A DNA stretch of 64,000 nucleotides from Streptomyces sp. NBC_01788 (GTDB taxonomy: Bacteria; Actinomycetota; Actinomycetes; Streptomycetales; Streptomycetaceae). The DNA is taken from NCBI RefSeq assembly GCF_035917575.1, contig NZ_CP109090.1, positions 2,294,001 through 2,358,000 of the forward strand, written 5' to 3'. Below are positions 37,941 through 47,367 of this stretch, piece after piece (within the stretch, counting starts at the first letter, position 1; each line of letters starts with the position of its first letter). The notes under the pieces were generated by a model. It worked only from the letters and a program-made list of their open reading frames with translations. It ran no database searches and was not told the origin of the DNA. A program made the position numbers and the translations under genes.

Positions 37941-38558
37941 GTGTCCGTACTCCCCATGGTGTTCACAAGCGGCTGGGCCAGCGGCATCAACGCGTACGCG
38001 GTGGTGCTGCTGCTCGGCGTGTTCGGTGCGACGGGACTGAGCGACGACGTCCCCGGCACCCTGCAGCGGCCTGAGGTGCTGATCGCGGCGGCCGTGCTGT
38101 TCGCGCTGGAGGCGGTCGCCGACAAGATCCCCTACGTGGACTCGGTGTGGGACACGGCGCACACCGTGATCCGCCCGGTCGCCGGTGCCTGGGTCGGCGC
38201 GCTGCTCGCGGGGCAGAGCGGCTCGCTGTCGGACGTCACCGCGGGCCTGGTCGGCGGCGGTACGGCACTGGCCAGCCACTTGGTGAAGGCCGGGACGCGC
38301 ATGGCGGTCAACACCTCGCCCGAGCCCGTGAGCAACATGGTCGTGAGCCTGGCCGAGGACCTCGGCGTGGCCGGAATCGTCACCTTCGCGATCTTCCATC
38401 CGCTGGCCGCGGCGATCATCGCGGGCGTCCTGCTGCTGGCCGGGATCGTGATCGTCGCCTTCCTGGTCTCCCGGATCCGGCGCTTCCTGCGCCGCAGGGC
38501 CCAGCGGCGGGAGGAGAAACGCCGGCTCGCGGCCGAGGCGGGGTCCCCGCCGGGCTGA
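37941..38558 (+). CDS. DUF4126 membrane protein
   Basis: About 205 residues with four to five membrane helices. The N-terminal block FTSGWASGINAYAVVLLLGVFG and the KIPYVDSVWDTAHTVIRPVAGA segment (parts: SGWASGINAY, IPYVDSVWDTAHTVIRP) identify the DUF4126 family. A basic cytoplasmic tail (RRIRRFLRRRAQRREEKRR-like) ends the protein. GTG 37941 was chosen because it begins just before the first helix. Function unknown. Confidence 0.82.
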   Translation: MSVLPMVFTSGWASGINAYAVVLLLGVFGATGLSDDVPGTLQRPEVLIAAAVLFALEAVADKIPYVDSVWDTAHTVIRPVAGAWVGALLAGQSGSLSDVTAGLVGGGTALASHLVKAGTRMAVNTSPEPVSNMVVSLAEDLGVAGIVTFAIFHPLAAAIIAGVLLLAGIVIVAFLVSRIRRFLRRRAQRREEKRRLAAEAGSPPG

Positions 38559-38646
38559 GCGCGCCCGTGCCCTCGCGCGGCTGGGAAACCGCTGGTCAGC
38601 GCCCCCGAGACCGGGATTGTCAGTGGCGGTCGATAAAGTCGCGCAC

Positions 38647-40143
38647 ATGGCACGGATTGCGGTGATCGGCGCCGGGATGGGCGCGATGGCGGCCGCCGCC
38701 CGGCTGGCCGTCGCGGGCCACCGGGTGGCGGTGTACGAGCGTACGGACACGTACGGCGGCGCGCTGCGCCGGTTCGAGCGGGACGGCTTCGCCTTCGACA
38801 CCGGCCCCGGGCTGCTCCCGCTGCCCGCGGTCCATCGCGATCTGTTCGTCAAGACCGGCAAGGAGCCGCTGGAGGACCGCGTCGAGCTGGTCCAGGTGGA
38901 CCCGTCCGCACGGCACGTCTTCGCGGACGGGACCGAGGTGTCCCTGCCGAACGTCTCGCGCGCGGGCGTCGTCGCCGCTCTGGACGAAGCCCTCGGCGCG
39001 GGCGCCGGTCAGCGCTGGGGCGACTTCCTGGTGCGGGCCCGCGAGGCCTGGGACCGCGCCCGCCGCCCGCTCCTGGAGGAGCCGCTGTGGCCCAACTGGC
39101 AGGTGCTGGCCGAGCGCGAGCCCTACCCGGCGGTGCCGCACAAGCGCCTGCTGCGCACCCGCCGGGCCGGCACGCTCGCCGAGGTCGGTGCCTGGGAGCT
39201 GCGCGACCCGCGGCTCGCCGCCCTCCTGGAGAGCCACGCGCTCGCGTACGGCCTCGATCCGCGGACCGCTCCGGCGAGCGCGGCCGTACTGCCTTACCTG
39301 GACCACGCCTTCGGCACCTGGTACGTGCGCGGCGGCCTGCGCGAGCTGGCGCGCGCGGTGTACGAGCGGTGCCTGGCCCGCCGGGTCGAGTTCACCTTCG
39401 GCGCCGAGGTCGGGGGAATCGTCGACAAGGACGGCCGGGCGGCGGGCGTGGAGCTCGCCGACGGGACCGTGGCCGAGGCGGAGTTCGTGGTCGCCGGTGT
39501 GCCGCCGCGAATGCTGGACGGCATGGTCCGGGGCACGGCCCTGCGCGGTGCGGGAGAGGTGCCGCCGCAGCCCGGGGCGCCCAGCCGTCTGACCGTGCTG
39601 CTGGCCCTGCGCGGCGGCCGTCCGGAGGGGACGGCCCACCGGACCGTGGTGCACACCGAGGAGCGCGCGGCCGAACTCGACGCGCTGTTCGGCGCGGCCT
39701 CCGGGCTGCCCGAGCGGCCCACCGTCTCGGTGTCGCGTCCCGGGGATCCGGCGCTGGTTCCGGACCCGGAGCACGAGGCGGTGACGCTCACGGCGACGGT
39801 CCCCGCGTCCGCCTCGGCGGACCTCCGGGCGCAGGCCGACCGGATGATCGCCGTCGCCTCGCGGGCGATACCCGGCCTCCGCGACCGCCTGCTCTGGCAC
39901 GAGGTGCGTACCCCGGCCGACATCGCCCGGGTGACGGGCGCGGAGGGCGGGGCCGTCCCCGCACCGGCGCTCGCGGCCGACCGGGGGCGCCTGCTGCACC
40001 CGGCGAACACCACGGGGCTCGCGGGCTTGTTCACCGTGGGCGGCTGGTCGCATCCCGGGGGCGGGCTGCCGCACGCCGGGATGTCGGGGGCGCTGGTGGC
40101 CGGACTGATCGTGGAGGGACCGGAGTTCCGCGGCTCCCAGTGA
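38647..40143 (+). CDS. FAD/NAD(P)-dependent oxidoreductase, phytoene desaturase-like
   Basis: About 498 residues. The N-terminal dinucleotide motif AVIGAGMGAMAAAARLA is followed by YERTDTYGGALRRFERDGF, the extended FAD-binding signature of amine oxidase/phytoene desaturase-type flavoproteins. GPGLLPLPAVHRDLF and the C-terminal LFTVGGWSHPGGGLPHAGMSG segment complete the FAD site. The C-terminal motif HPGGGLP closely resembles carotenoid desaturases/isomerases. The substrate is unknown; no carotenoid genes are nearby. Confidence 0.85.
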   Translation: MARIAVIGAGMGAMAAAARLAVAGHRVAVYERTDTYGGALRRFERDGFAFDTGPGLLPLPAVHRDLFVKTGKEPLEDRVELVQVDPSARHVFADGTEVSLPNVSRAGVVAALDEALGAGAGQRWGDFLVRAREAWDRARRPLLEEPLWPNWQVLAEREPYPAVPHKRLLRTRRAGTLAEVGAWELRDPRLAALLESHALAYGLDPRTAPASAAVLPYLDHAFGTWYVRGGLRELARAVYERCLARRVEFTFGAEVGGIVDKDGRAAGVELADGTVAEAEFVVAGVPPRMLDGMVRGTALRGAGEVPPQPGAPSRLTVLLALRGGRPEGTAHRTVVHTEERAAELDALFGAASGLPERPTVSVSRPGDPALVPDPEHEAVTLTATVPASASADLRAQADRMIAVASRAIPGLRDRLLWHEVRTPADIARVTGAEGGAVPAPALAADRGRLLHPANTTGLAGLFTVGGWSHPGGGLPHAGMSGALVAGLIVEGPEFRGSQ

Positions 40144-40155
40144 GCCGGGGAACTT

Positions 40156-41163
40156 TCAGAAACGGTACTGCTCGTCGTAGCCCGTGCCGTGCTGCGGCTG
40201 CCCCTGGTTGCCGTCCTGGTACGGGTAGGCCTGCTGCTCCGGCGGGAGTTCGCCGCCGTAGGACTCGTCGGTGCGCTGCTGCGGGACCCAGACCCCGCCG
40301 GCCGGGGTCTCCGCGCCGTAGCCGGCGTAGGCGTCCTGGGTGCCGTAGTCCTGCTGGCCGTACCCCTGCTGGGCATAGCCGGTGTCGTAGGAGCCGTCGT
40401 AGGTCTGGGTGCCGGCGTACGGGTCGGAGTAGGCGGCGTACTGCTGCTGGCCGGAGGCGTCGTAGCCGTAGCCCTGCTGCCCGTAGCCGGAGTAGTCGTA
40501 CGCGTGGCTCTGGTCGGCGCCCTGGGCCGCGCTCGCGTACTGGTCCTGGGTCTGGCCGCCCCCCGGGTAGGGCGACTGCGTGCCGCCCTGGTGGGCCGAG
40601 CCGCCGTACACGCCGTAGGTGCCGGTCTCGTCGGGCAGGGGCTGCGGCTCGTACACGGCGGTGGCCTCGGCGGCCGCGGGCTCGGCGACGGGGGTCCCCT
40701 CGCCCGAACGGAGCTGGGAGTGGGGGGCGGCGGGGGTGAAGACGTCGTCGTGGTCGTCGTCGCCGTGGCCGTAGGGCTGACCCTCGTGTCCGTGCAGGGC
40801 CTGCATGGTGCCGGTGTCGCCGTCGGACGCCTCGAGGCCGGAGACCTCCAGGGCCGGGTCCTGATACTCGGCCTTGCCGCGGCGGCGCGGCTTGCCGCCC
40901 TCTGCCTCGGGGCGGTTGACCGCCCAGCCCTCCGCGAAGCCGCGCCGGAAGGACAGCGTCACGTAGGTCTGGCCGACCGCGAAGGCGGCCGCGCCGGCAC
41001 CGATCACGATGACGGAGGGGATCAGGACCCCGAGGACGACACCGAGGAAGCCGCCGAAGGCCAGCAGCCGCCAGCGCAACCGTGCCTTGTACTGCAGCAG
41101 CACCTCGCCCAGCAGCCACAGCGCGACGATGCCGAACGCGATGTAGAGGACCGTCCAGCCCAT
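40156..41163 (-). CDS. Membrane protein with Tyr/Gln/Gly-rich low-complexity tail
   Basis: About 335 residues. Two N-terminal membrane helices (WTVLYIAFGIVALWLLGEVLL and LLAFGGFLGVVLGVLIPSVI, trimmed) are followed by a basic loop, an acidic/His stretch (about 115-145), and then about 170 residues very rich in Tyr, Gln, Gly, Ser and Ala. Short words such as YGQQGYGYD and QQYAAYSDPYAG recur. The composition is like prion-like domains. The ATG at 41163 has GAGAGGGG upstream. No family recognised with certainty. Confidence 0.8.
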   Translation of the reverse strand: MGWTVLYIAFGIVALWLLGEVLLQYKARLRWRLLAFGGFLGVVLGVLIPSVIVIGAGAAAFAVGQTYVTLSFRRGFAEGWAVNRPEAEGGKPRRRGKAEYQDPALEVSGLEASDGDTGTMQALHGHEGQPYGHGDDDHDDVFTPAAPHSQLRSGEGTPVAEPAAAEATAVYEPQPLPDETGTYGVYGGSAHQGGTQSPYPGGGQTQDQYASAAQGADQSHAYDYSGYGQQGYGYDASGQQQYAAYSDPYAGTQTYDGSYDTGYAQQGYGQQDYGTQDAYAGYGAETPAGGVWVPQQRTDESYGGELPPEQQAYPYQDGNQGQPQHGTGYDEQYRF

Positions 41164-41219
41164 GTACGCCCCTCTCCCAGTGGCCGCTACGCAGTGTGTC
41201 CTACGCGGGTGCGGCCGGT

Positions 41220-42143
41220 CTAGGTCCGCGGCCGGTGGTGCAGACCCAGGTTCTCGTAGATTTCCAGCGTCGCCGTGGAGTTGTTGAGCGTGATGAAGTG
41301 CAGCCCGGGCACTCCCTCGGCCCGCAGTCGGGCACAGAACTCGGTGGCGAACTCGATCCCAAGGGAGCGTACCGCCGCCGGATCGTCCGCCGCCGCGCGG
41401 ATCCGCTCTTTGAGGTCGTCCGGGATGGCGGCGTTGCTGAGTTGGGGCAGACGCTCGAGCATCTTCACGCTCGTGACCGGCATGATCTCGGGAATGACGG
41501 GTGTCGCGCAACCGGCGGCGGCGACGCGGTCGCGCAGGCGGAGGTACGACTCCGGCTCGAAGAACATCTGCGTGATCGCGTAGTCGGCGCCCGCCCGGCA
41601 CTTGTCGACGAAGTGCGCGACGTCGGTGTCCCAGTCGGCGGAGCGCGGGTGCATCTCCGGGAAGGCCGCCACGCCGACGCAGAAGTCGCCCGACTCCTTG
41701 ATGAGCCGGACGAGTTCGGCGGCGTAGGTCAGCCCGCGGGGGTGCGGTACCCAGTCGGCCATCGGGTCGCCGGGCGGGTCGCCGCGCACGGCGAGCATGT
41801 TGCGGATCCCGGCGTCGGCGTACTGGCCGATGATGTTGCGCAGCTCGGCGACGGAGTGGTTGACGGCGGTGAGGTGCGCCACCGGGGTGAGCGTCGTGTC
41901 GGACACGATCTGCTCGGTCGCCTTGACCGTGCCCGCGCGGGTGGAGCCGCCGGCACCGTACGTCACCGAGACGAAGTCGGGGGCGACGGCCTCGACCCTG
42001 CGCAGCGCGTTCCACAGGTTGCGCTCGCCCTTCGCCGTCTTCGGCGCCCAGAACTCGAAGGAGTAGGTGCTCTTGCCGGTGGCGAGCATGTCACGCACGG
42101 TGCGTGCGCGATCAGTCCTGGTGGATGCGGTTCCGAGGGCCAT
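41220..42143 (-). CDS. metF: MetF, methylenetetrahydrofolate reductase
   Basis: Flavoenzyme making 5-methyl-THF for methionine synthesis. The 307-residue barrel has the N-terminal Glu motif [21 protein letters not shown] and [13 protein letters not shown] are family blocks; [10 protein letters not shown] completes the FAD-binding side. The ATG at 42143 is the first in frame. Upstream, the terminator of thiE lies between the two genes, so metF probably has its own promoter in 42144-42223. Confidence 0.95.
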   Translation of the reverse strand: MALGTASTRTDRARTVRDMLATGKSTYSFEFWAPKTAKGERNLWNALRRVEAVAPDFVSVTYGAGGSTRAGTVKATEQIVSDTTLTPVAHLTAVNHSVAELRNIIGQYADAGIRNMLAVRGDPPGDPMADWVPHPRGLTYAAELVRLIKESGDFCVGVAAFPEMHPRSADWDTDVAHFVDKCRAGADYAITQMFFEPESYLRLRDRVAAAGCATPVIPEIMPVTSVKMLERLPQLSNAAIPDDLKERIRAAADDPAAVRSLGIEFATEFCARLRAEGVPGLHFITLNNSTATLEIYENLGLHHRPRT

Positions 42144-42223
42144 ACTGGCAGGCTATCCAGGGCACGGCGGTCTCCCAACCGAGCACTGGAAATTTGCCTG
42201 GATTGTCGGCTTCTTGTCCACCC

Positions 42224-42275
42224 TTCGGACAGCGGGGCCGGAAATGAGCGGGTCGGACCCGGCCGGCTGTCCGAA
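42224..42275. terminator. Hairpin between thiE and metF
   Basis: TTCGGACAGC (42224-42233) pairs perfectly with GCTGTCCGAA (42266-42275). An inner GGCCGG/CCGGCC helix extends it after a small internal loop. It lies 44 bases beyond the thiE stop, as expected for a terminator of that gene. Confidence 0.8.
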
Positions 42276-42318
42276 AAGTGAGACGCCGGGACGGCCGGCC
42301 TCCGGCCGGGACGGGCCC

Positions 42319-42996
42319 CTACCCCGCCTGCCTCAGCCGCTCGGCGAACTGGGCCGCCGCCGCTCCGGGGTCGTCGGCCTCGGTGATCGCCCGGACCACG
42401 ACGACACGGCGGGCGCCGGCCTCCAGGACCTGGTCCAGGTTGCCGAGGTCGATGCCGCCGATGGCGAACCAGGGCCGGTCGGTGCCCAGCGAGGCGGTGT
42501 ACCGGACCAGGTCGAGGCCGGGGGCGGGACGCCCCGGCTTGGTGGGCGTGGGCCAGCAGGGTCCGGTGCAGAAGTAGTCCACGCCGTCCTGCGCGGCCGC
42601 GGCGGCGGCCTCGTCCTCGGCGTGCGTGGACCGGCCGATCAGGACGCCGTCGCCGAGGACGGCGCGGGCGGCGGGCACCGGAAGGTCCCCCTGCCCCAGG
42701 TGCAGCACATCGGCGCGGGCCGCGTGGGCGACGTCCGCCCGGTCGTTGACCGCGAGCAGCTTCCCGTGCCGGGCGCACGCGTCGGCGAACACCTCCAGCA
42801 GGTGCAGCTCCTCCTCCGCCTCCATGCCCTTGTCCCGCAACTGCACGACGTCGACGCCCGCCGCCAGCACCGCGTCAAGGAACCCGGCCAGGTCTCCCTG
42901 CCGCCTGCGGGCGTCCGTGCACAGGTACAGGCGCGCGGCACCGAGCCGGTCACGGGCGTCGGCTGCGGCATCGGCGACGGCAGCGGTCTCAGGCAT
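42319..42996 (-). CDS. thiE: ThiE, thiamine-phosphate synthase
   Basis: Joins hydroxymethylpyrimidine diphosphate with thiazole phosphate to make thiamine monophosphate. The 225 residues of TIM-barrel type contain [38 protein letters not shown] (parts), [10 protein letters not shown], and the thiazole/phosphate loop [38 protein letters not shown] ends the barrel. ATG 42996 has GGGGGA upstream. It works with the thiO-thiS-thiG operon about 2 kb away on the opposite strand. Confidence 0.93.
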   Translation of the reverse strand: MPETAAVADAAADARDRLGAARLYLCTDARRRQGDLAGFLDAVLAAGVDVVQLRDKGMEAEEELHLLEVFADACARHGKLLAVNDRADVAHAARADVLHLGQGDLPVPAARAVLGDGVLIGRSTHAEDEAAAAAAQDGVDYFCTGPCWPTPTKPGRPAPGLDLVRYTASLGTDRPWFAIGGIDLGNLDQVLEAGARRVVVVRAITEADDPGAAAAQFAERLRQAG

Positions 42997-43138
42997 ACGC
43001 GGGTCCCCCCGAGTCGTCGGTTCCGTGGCTCGTCCGGCCACTCGGACGGACCCTATCCGCCCCTCCCGGCCGGCCGGTGCGGTCACCGCCCGCCCGGCCG
43101 CGAGGGCCGCGGCCGGGGGGCGTGGAGGAACGGCCGGG

Positions 43139-43504
43139 TCAGACGGCGAGGGCCTGGGCGCGGCGCTTCACCTCTGTGCCACGGTTCTCACTCAGGGCCT
43201 GGGCGGGGGTGCCCGGCAGGGACGGGTCGGGGGTGAACATCCATTCGATCATCTCTTCGACCGTGAAGCCGTCGTCCCTCAGGAGCGTCAGGGTGCCGGA
43301 CAGGCCCTTGACGACCTTGTCGCCGTCGATGAAGGCGGCGGGGACGTGCAGCGCGCGGTTCTCACCCCGGCGTACGGCGATGAGCTGGCCCTCCTTGACC
43401 AACTGCCGCACACGTGTCACCTCGACGCCGAGCTGTTCGGCGATGTCGGGAAGGGTGAGCCAGTCAGGGACGAGAGCGTCGATCTTCGTGTCAATCTCGG
43501 TCAC
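43139..43504 (-). CDS. Rv2175c-family DNA-binding protein
   Basis: About 121 residues with a winged-helix/helix-turn-helix of the excisionase-like type ([32 protein letters not shown], in parts: [25 protein letters not shown]). A C-terminal four-helix extension follows. The M. tuberculosis homologue Rv2175c is a substrate of the kinase PknL, whose gene adjoins it; here a PASTA kinase gene lies about 4 kb away. Start GTG 43504 is tentative, as GTG 43510 is close and neither has a clear ribosome site. Confidence 0.85.
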   Translation of the reverse strand: MTEIDTKIDALVPDWLTLPDIAEQLGVEVTRVRQLVKEGQLIAVRRGENRALHVPAAFIDGDKVVKGLSGTLTLLRDDGFTVEEMIEWMFTPDPSLPGTPAQALSENRGTEVKRRAQALAV

Positions 43505-43570
43505 GGACACAAGCGTGCCATCTGCCACTGACACTCGGAAGCCAGGCCCGTCCACCCGGGGACGTGTGCG

Positions 43571-44800
43571 TCACGCGGTCGCCGCCTTCAGAGGCCTCGC
43601 CGGGTCCGCCAGCAGCCGCGGATCCATGGGCGTGCCGGACTCGATCAGCCGCCGCCCCTGCGCCAGATCCCGCGGCCGGCCGACGGCCAGCAGGGCGACG
43701 AGCCGGCCCTCGCGGAGCCAGCAGACCGTCCACGCCGGCCCGGTGCGATCGCCGCGCCAGACGACGGCGTCGGCCGACGTGTGGTGTCCCGCGTACTGCA
43801 CGAAGCGCCCGAACTGCTCGGACCAGAAGTACGGCACCGGGTCGTAGACCACGGGCGTGAGGCCGACGATGTCGGCCGCGACCGTGCGCGGACCCTGGAG
43901 CGCGTTGTCCCAGTGGTGGATCAGCAGGCGCTCGCCGTACCGTCCCGAGGGGAAGGAGGCGCAGTCGCCGACCGCGTACACGTCCGGCACGGACGTGCGC
44001 AGATGGTCGTCCGCCAGGACGTCCCCGTGCGGGCCGAGCTCGATGCCGGAGCCGGCCAGCCAGTCCGTGGCGGGGCGCGCGCCGACCCCGACCACGACGG
44101 CGCCCGCGGGGAGTCGAGAGCCGTCGTCGAGGACGACCGCTCCGGGTTCGACGCGCTCCACGCGCGCGTGGGTGCGCAGTTCGGTGCCGCTGTCGGCGTA
44201 CCAGGCGGTCATCGGCTCGGCCACCTCCGCGGGCAGCGCCCCGGCGAGCGGGCGGTCCGCGGCCTCCACGACGGTCACGGCGCAGCCCGCCTCGCGCGCG
44301 GCGGTGGCGAACTCGGCGCCGATCCAGCCCGCGCCCACGACCACGATGTCGTGCTGCTCGGTGAGCACCGGCCGCAGCCGTTCGGCGTCGTCCAGGGTGC
44401 GCAGCAGGTGGACTCCCTGCACGCCCTCCGTGCCGGGCAGCCGGATCGGCTCGGCGCCGGTGGCCAGGACGAGGACGTCGTACGGCACCGGTCCGGCCGA
44501 GCTCTCCAGCACGCGAGCGCCGGGCCGCACGGCCAGTGCCTCGCAGCCGAGCCGCAGTTCGAGGCCTAGCGCCTCGAAGTCGATGTCGAAGGCGGAGCCC
44601 TCGGCCTTGCCGAGCAGGACGGCCTTGGACAGCGGGGGCCGGTCGTAGGGCTGGTGGGGTTCGGCGCCGATCAGTGTCACGGTGCCGGTGAAGCCCTGCT
44701 CGCGCAGGGCGACCGCGGTCTGCACACCGGCCATGCCGGCACCCGCGACGACCACGCGCCGCGGCCCCGATGTGCCCTGTTCCTGCGTCTGGTCGCTCAC
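43571..44800 (-). CDS. FAD-dependent pyridine nucleotide-disulfide oxidoreductase (ferredoxin reductase type)
   Basis: About 409 residues. The FAD motif is VVVAGAGMAGVQTAVAL and the NAD(P)H motif is VVVGAGWIGAEFA. VYAVGDCASF marks the second FAD contact. The C-terminal reductase domain contains PYFWSEQFGRFVQYAG, a feature of rubredoxin, ferredoxin and nitrite-reductase-like partners. GTG 44800 was chosen (GGTGA upstream) over TTG 44818. It is divergent from the thiamine operon. Confidence 0.88.
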   Translation of the reverse strand: MSDQTQEQGTSGPRRVVVAGAGMAGVQTAVALREQGFTGTVTLIGAEPHQPYDRPPLSKAVLLGKAEGSAFDIDFEALGLELRLGCEALAVRPGARVLESSAGPVPYDVLVLATGAEPIRLPGTEGVQGVHLLRTLDDAERLRPVLTEQHDIVVVGAGWIGAEFATAAREAGCAVTVVEAADRPLAGALPAEVAEPMTAWYADSGTELRTHARVERVEPGAVVLDDGSRLPAGAVVVGVGARPATDWLAGSGIELGPHGDVLADDHLRTSVPDVYAVGDCASFPSGRYGERLLIHHWDNALQGPRTVAADIVGLTPVVYDPVPYFWSEQFGRFVQYAGHHTSADAVVWRGDRTGPAWTVCWLREGRLVALLAVGRPRDLAQGRRLIESGTPMDPRLLADPARPLKAATA

Positions 44801-44989
44801 CTGATCACCATAATTCAACTGACGCGGCGTCAGTCAGGGGCGTGCGGGGTGACCCGCTCCACAACCGGCCCCCACGACCTGCCCCACAGCCTCTTCCCCC
44901 ATGCCCGCCCGCCGCGCGGCCGCCCCTCGCACGCGGGAGGCTCACCTACCGGGGTGGTGTCCCGCGGGCTAGGGTGGCGACCGTACAAG

Positions 44990-45090
44990 CACTCGCGGGA
45001 GCCCGGACGCACCGGGCTGAGAGGGAGGCTGGCGGCCTCCGACCGTACGAACCTGATCCGGGTCATGCCGGCGAAGGGAGGGGCTGGACG
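44990..45090 (+). promoter_or_regulatory. thiO: TPP riboswitch (THI element)
   Basis: Conserved blocks: GGGCTGAGA (45014-45022) and ACCTGATCCGGGTCATGCC (starting at 45051), then GGCGAAGGGA. These are the pyrimidine- and pyrophosphate-sensing parts of the TPP aptamer, with P2 formed by GCCCGG/CCGGGC at its start. The 3' end (AAGGGAGGGG) is also the ribosome site for thiO at 45094, so binding of TPP likely blocks translation. The rest of the 293-bp gap upstream is a divergent promoter area. Confidence 0.93.
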
Positions 45091-45093
45091 CCC

Positions 45094-46260
45094 ATGTCGT
45101 TGCCACGTACGTCCGACGTCCTCGTCGTGGGGGGCGGAATCATCGGCCTGGTGACGGCCTGGCGCTCGGCGCAGCGCGGGTTCGCCACGGCCGTGGTGGA
45201 CCCCGAGCCGGGCGGCGGGGCCGCACAGGTGGCCGCCGGGATGCTGGCCGCCGTCACCGAGCTGCACTACGGCGAGCAGACGCTGCTCGCACTCAACCTG
45301 GCCTCCGCCCGCCGTTACCCGGACTTCGCGGCCGAGCTGACCGAGCTGACCGGCCACGACCTCGGCTACCGCCGCTGCGGCACCCTCGCCGTCGCGCTGG
45401 ACGCCGACGACCGCGCCCACCTGCGGGAACTGCACGACCTTCAGCGCCGCTCGGGTCTGGAGTCCGAGTGGCTGTCCGGGCGGGACTGCCGCCGCCTCGA
45501 ACCGATGCTCGCGCCGGGCGTGCGCGGCGGGTTGCGGGTGGACGGCGACCACCAGATCGATCCGCGGCGGCTCGCCCGCGCCCTGGTCGCGGCCTGCGAG
45601 CGGGCGGGCGTGGTCTTCCACCGCGCCTGGGCCGAGCGGCTCACCGTGGCCCGGGGCCGGGCAACGGGCTGTGTGCTGCGCGACGGCACCGCGCCGGTCG
45701 CGGACCGGGTGGTGCTCGCCGCGGGCAGCCTCAGCGGACGGCTCGCGGGCGTCCCGGACGAGGTGCTGCCGCCGGTGCGGCCGGTGAAGGGGCAGGTGCT
45801 GCGGCTGACGGTGCCGAAGCGGTACGCGCCGTTCCTGAGCCGCACTGTGCGGGCCGTGGTGCGCGGCAGCCAGGTCTACCTGGTGCCCCGGCTCGACGGC
45901 GAGCTGGTCGTCGGGGCCACGAGCGAGGAGCTGGGCTGGGACACGACGGTGACGGCGGGCGGCGTGTACGAGCTGCTGCGCGACGCCCACGAGCTGGTGC
46001 CGGGGATCACCGAGCTGCCGCTCACGGAGACCCGGGCGGGACTGCGGCCCGGCTCCCCCGACAACGCGCCGCTGCTCGGCCCGACCGGCCTCGACGGCCT
46101 GCTGCTCGCCACCGGGCACTACCGCAACGGCGTACTGCTCACGCCGGTCACCGGTGACGCCATGGCGCACGTCCTGACCACCGGCGAGCTGCCGGACGAG
46201 GTCCGCCCCTTCTCCCCCAGGCGTTTTTACGCCGCGGCACTCACGGAGCAGCCCGTATGA
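45094..46260 (+). CDS. thiO: ThiO, glycine oxidase
   Basis: FAD enzyme oxidising glycine to iminoglycine for the thiazole ring. About 388 residues: N-terminal DVLVVGGGIIGLVTAWRSA, the FAD/substrate block VAAGMLAAVTELHYGE, and the C-terminal TRAGLRPGSPDNAPLLGPTG with LLATGHYRNGVLLTPVTG. ATG 45094 is just downstream of the TPP riboswitch. Its stop overlaps the thiS start as ATGA. Confidence 0.95.
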   Translation: MSLPRTSDVLVVGGGIIGLVTAWRSAQRGFATAVVDPEPGGGAAQVAAGMLAAVTELHYGEQTLLALNLASARRYPDFAAELTELTGHDLGYRRCGTLAVALDADDRAHLRELHDLQRRSGLESEWLSGRDCRRLEPMLAPGVRGGLRVDGDHQIDPRRLARALVAACERAGVVFHRAWAERLTVARGRATGCVLRDGTAPVADRVVLAAGSLSGRLAGVPDEVLPPVRPVKGQVLRLTVPKRYAPFLSRTVRAVVRGSQVYLVPRLDGELVVGATSEELGWDTTVTAGGVYELLRDAHELVPGITELPLTETRAGLRPGSPDNAPLLGPTGLDGLLLATGHYRNGVLLTPVTGDAMAHVLTTGELPDEVRPFSPRRFYAAALTEQPV

Positions 46261-46457
46261 ACATCTCCGTCAACGGTGAGCCTCGCCGGGTCGCGCCCGG
46301 CACGTCACTCGGCTCCGTCGTGGAGGCGCTGAGCGCGGCACCCTCCGGGGTGGCCGCCGCCCTCAACGAGACCGTCGTCCCGCGCGCGCGGTGGTCGTCC
46401 ACGGCGCTGGCCGAGGGCGACCGCGTCGAAGTGCTGACCGCCGTCCAGGGAGGCTGA
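46257..46457 (+). CDS. thiS: ThiS, sulfur-carrier protein
   Basis: Ubiquitin-like carrier of 66 residues that ends in the required Gly-Gly, on which a thiocarboxylate is formed. NGEPRR and LNETVVPR are family traits. The ATG overlaps the thiO stop by ATGA and the gene is followed three bases later by thiG. Confidence 0.95.
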   Translation: MNISVNGEPRRVAPGTSLGSVVEALSAAPSGVAAALNETVVPRARWSSTALAEGDRVEVLTAVQGG

Positions 46458-47255
<798 letters not shown>

Positions 47256-47367
47256 CCGGTCAGCTCCCTCGCGCGGGTGCGTTCAGCGCGTCACAGGTCG
47301 GCTTCAGTCCCGCCGCGACACTGTCCGCGATCCGTGTGTGTCCGTGACGGCTCGTAGACTCGCCCGC

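Noticed and set aside
42144..42318. SAM or SAH riboswitch upstream of metF
   Set aside because: No conserved SAM-I, SAM-II, SAM-IV or SAH core was recognisable; the only clear structure is the thiE terminator.
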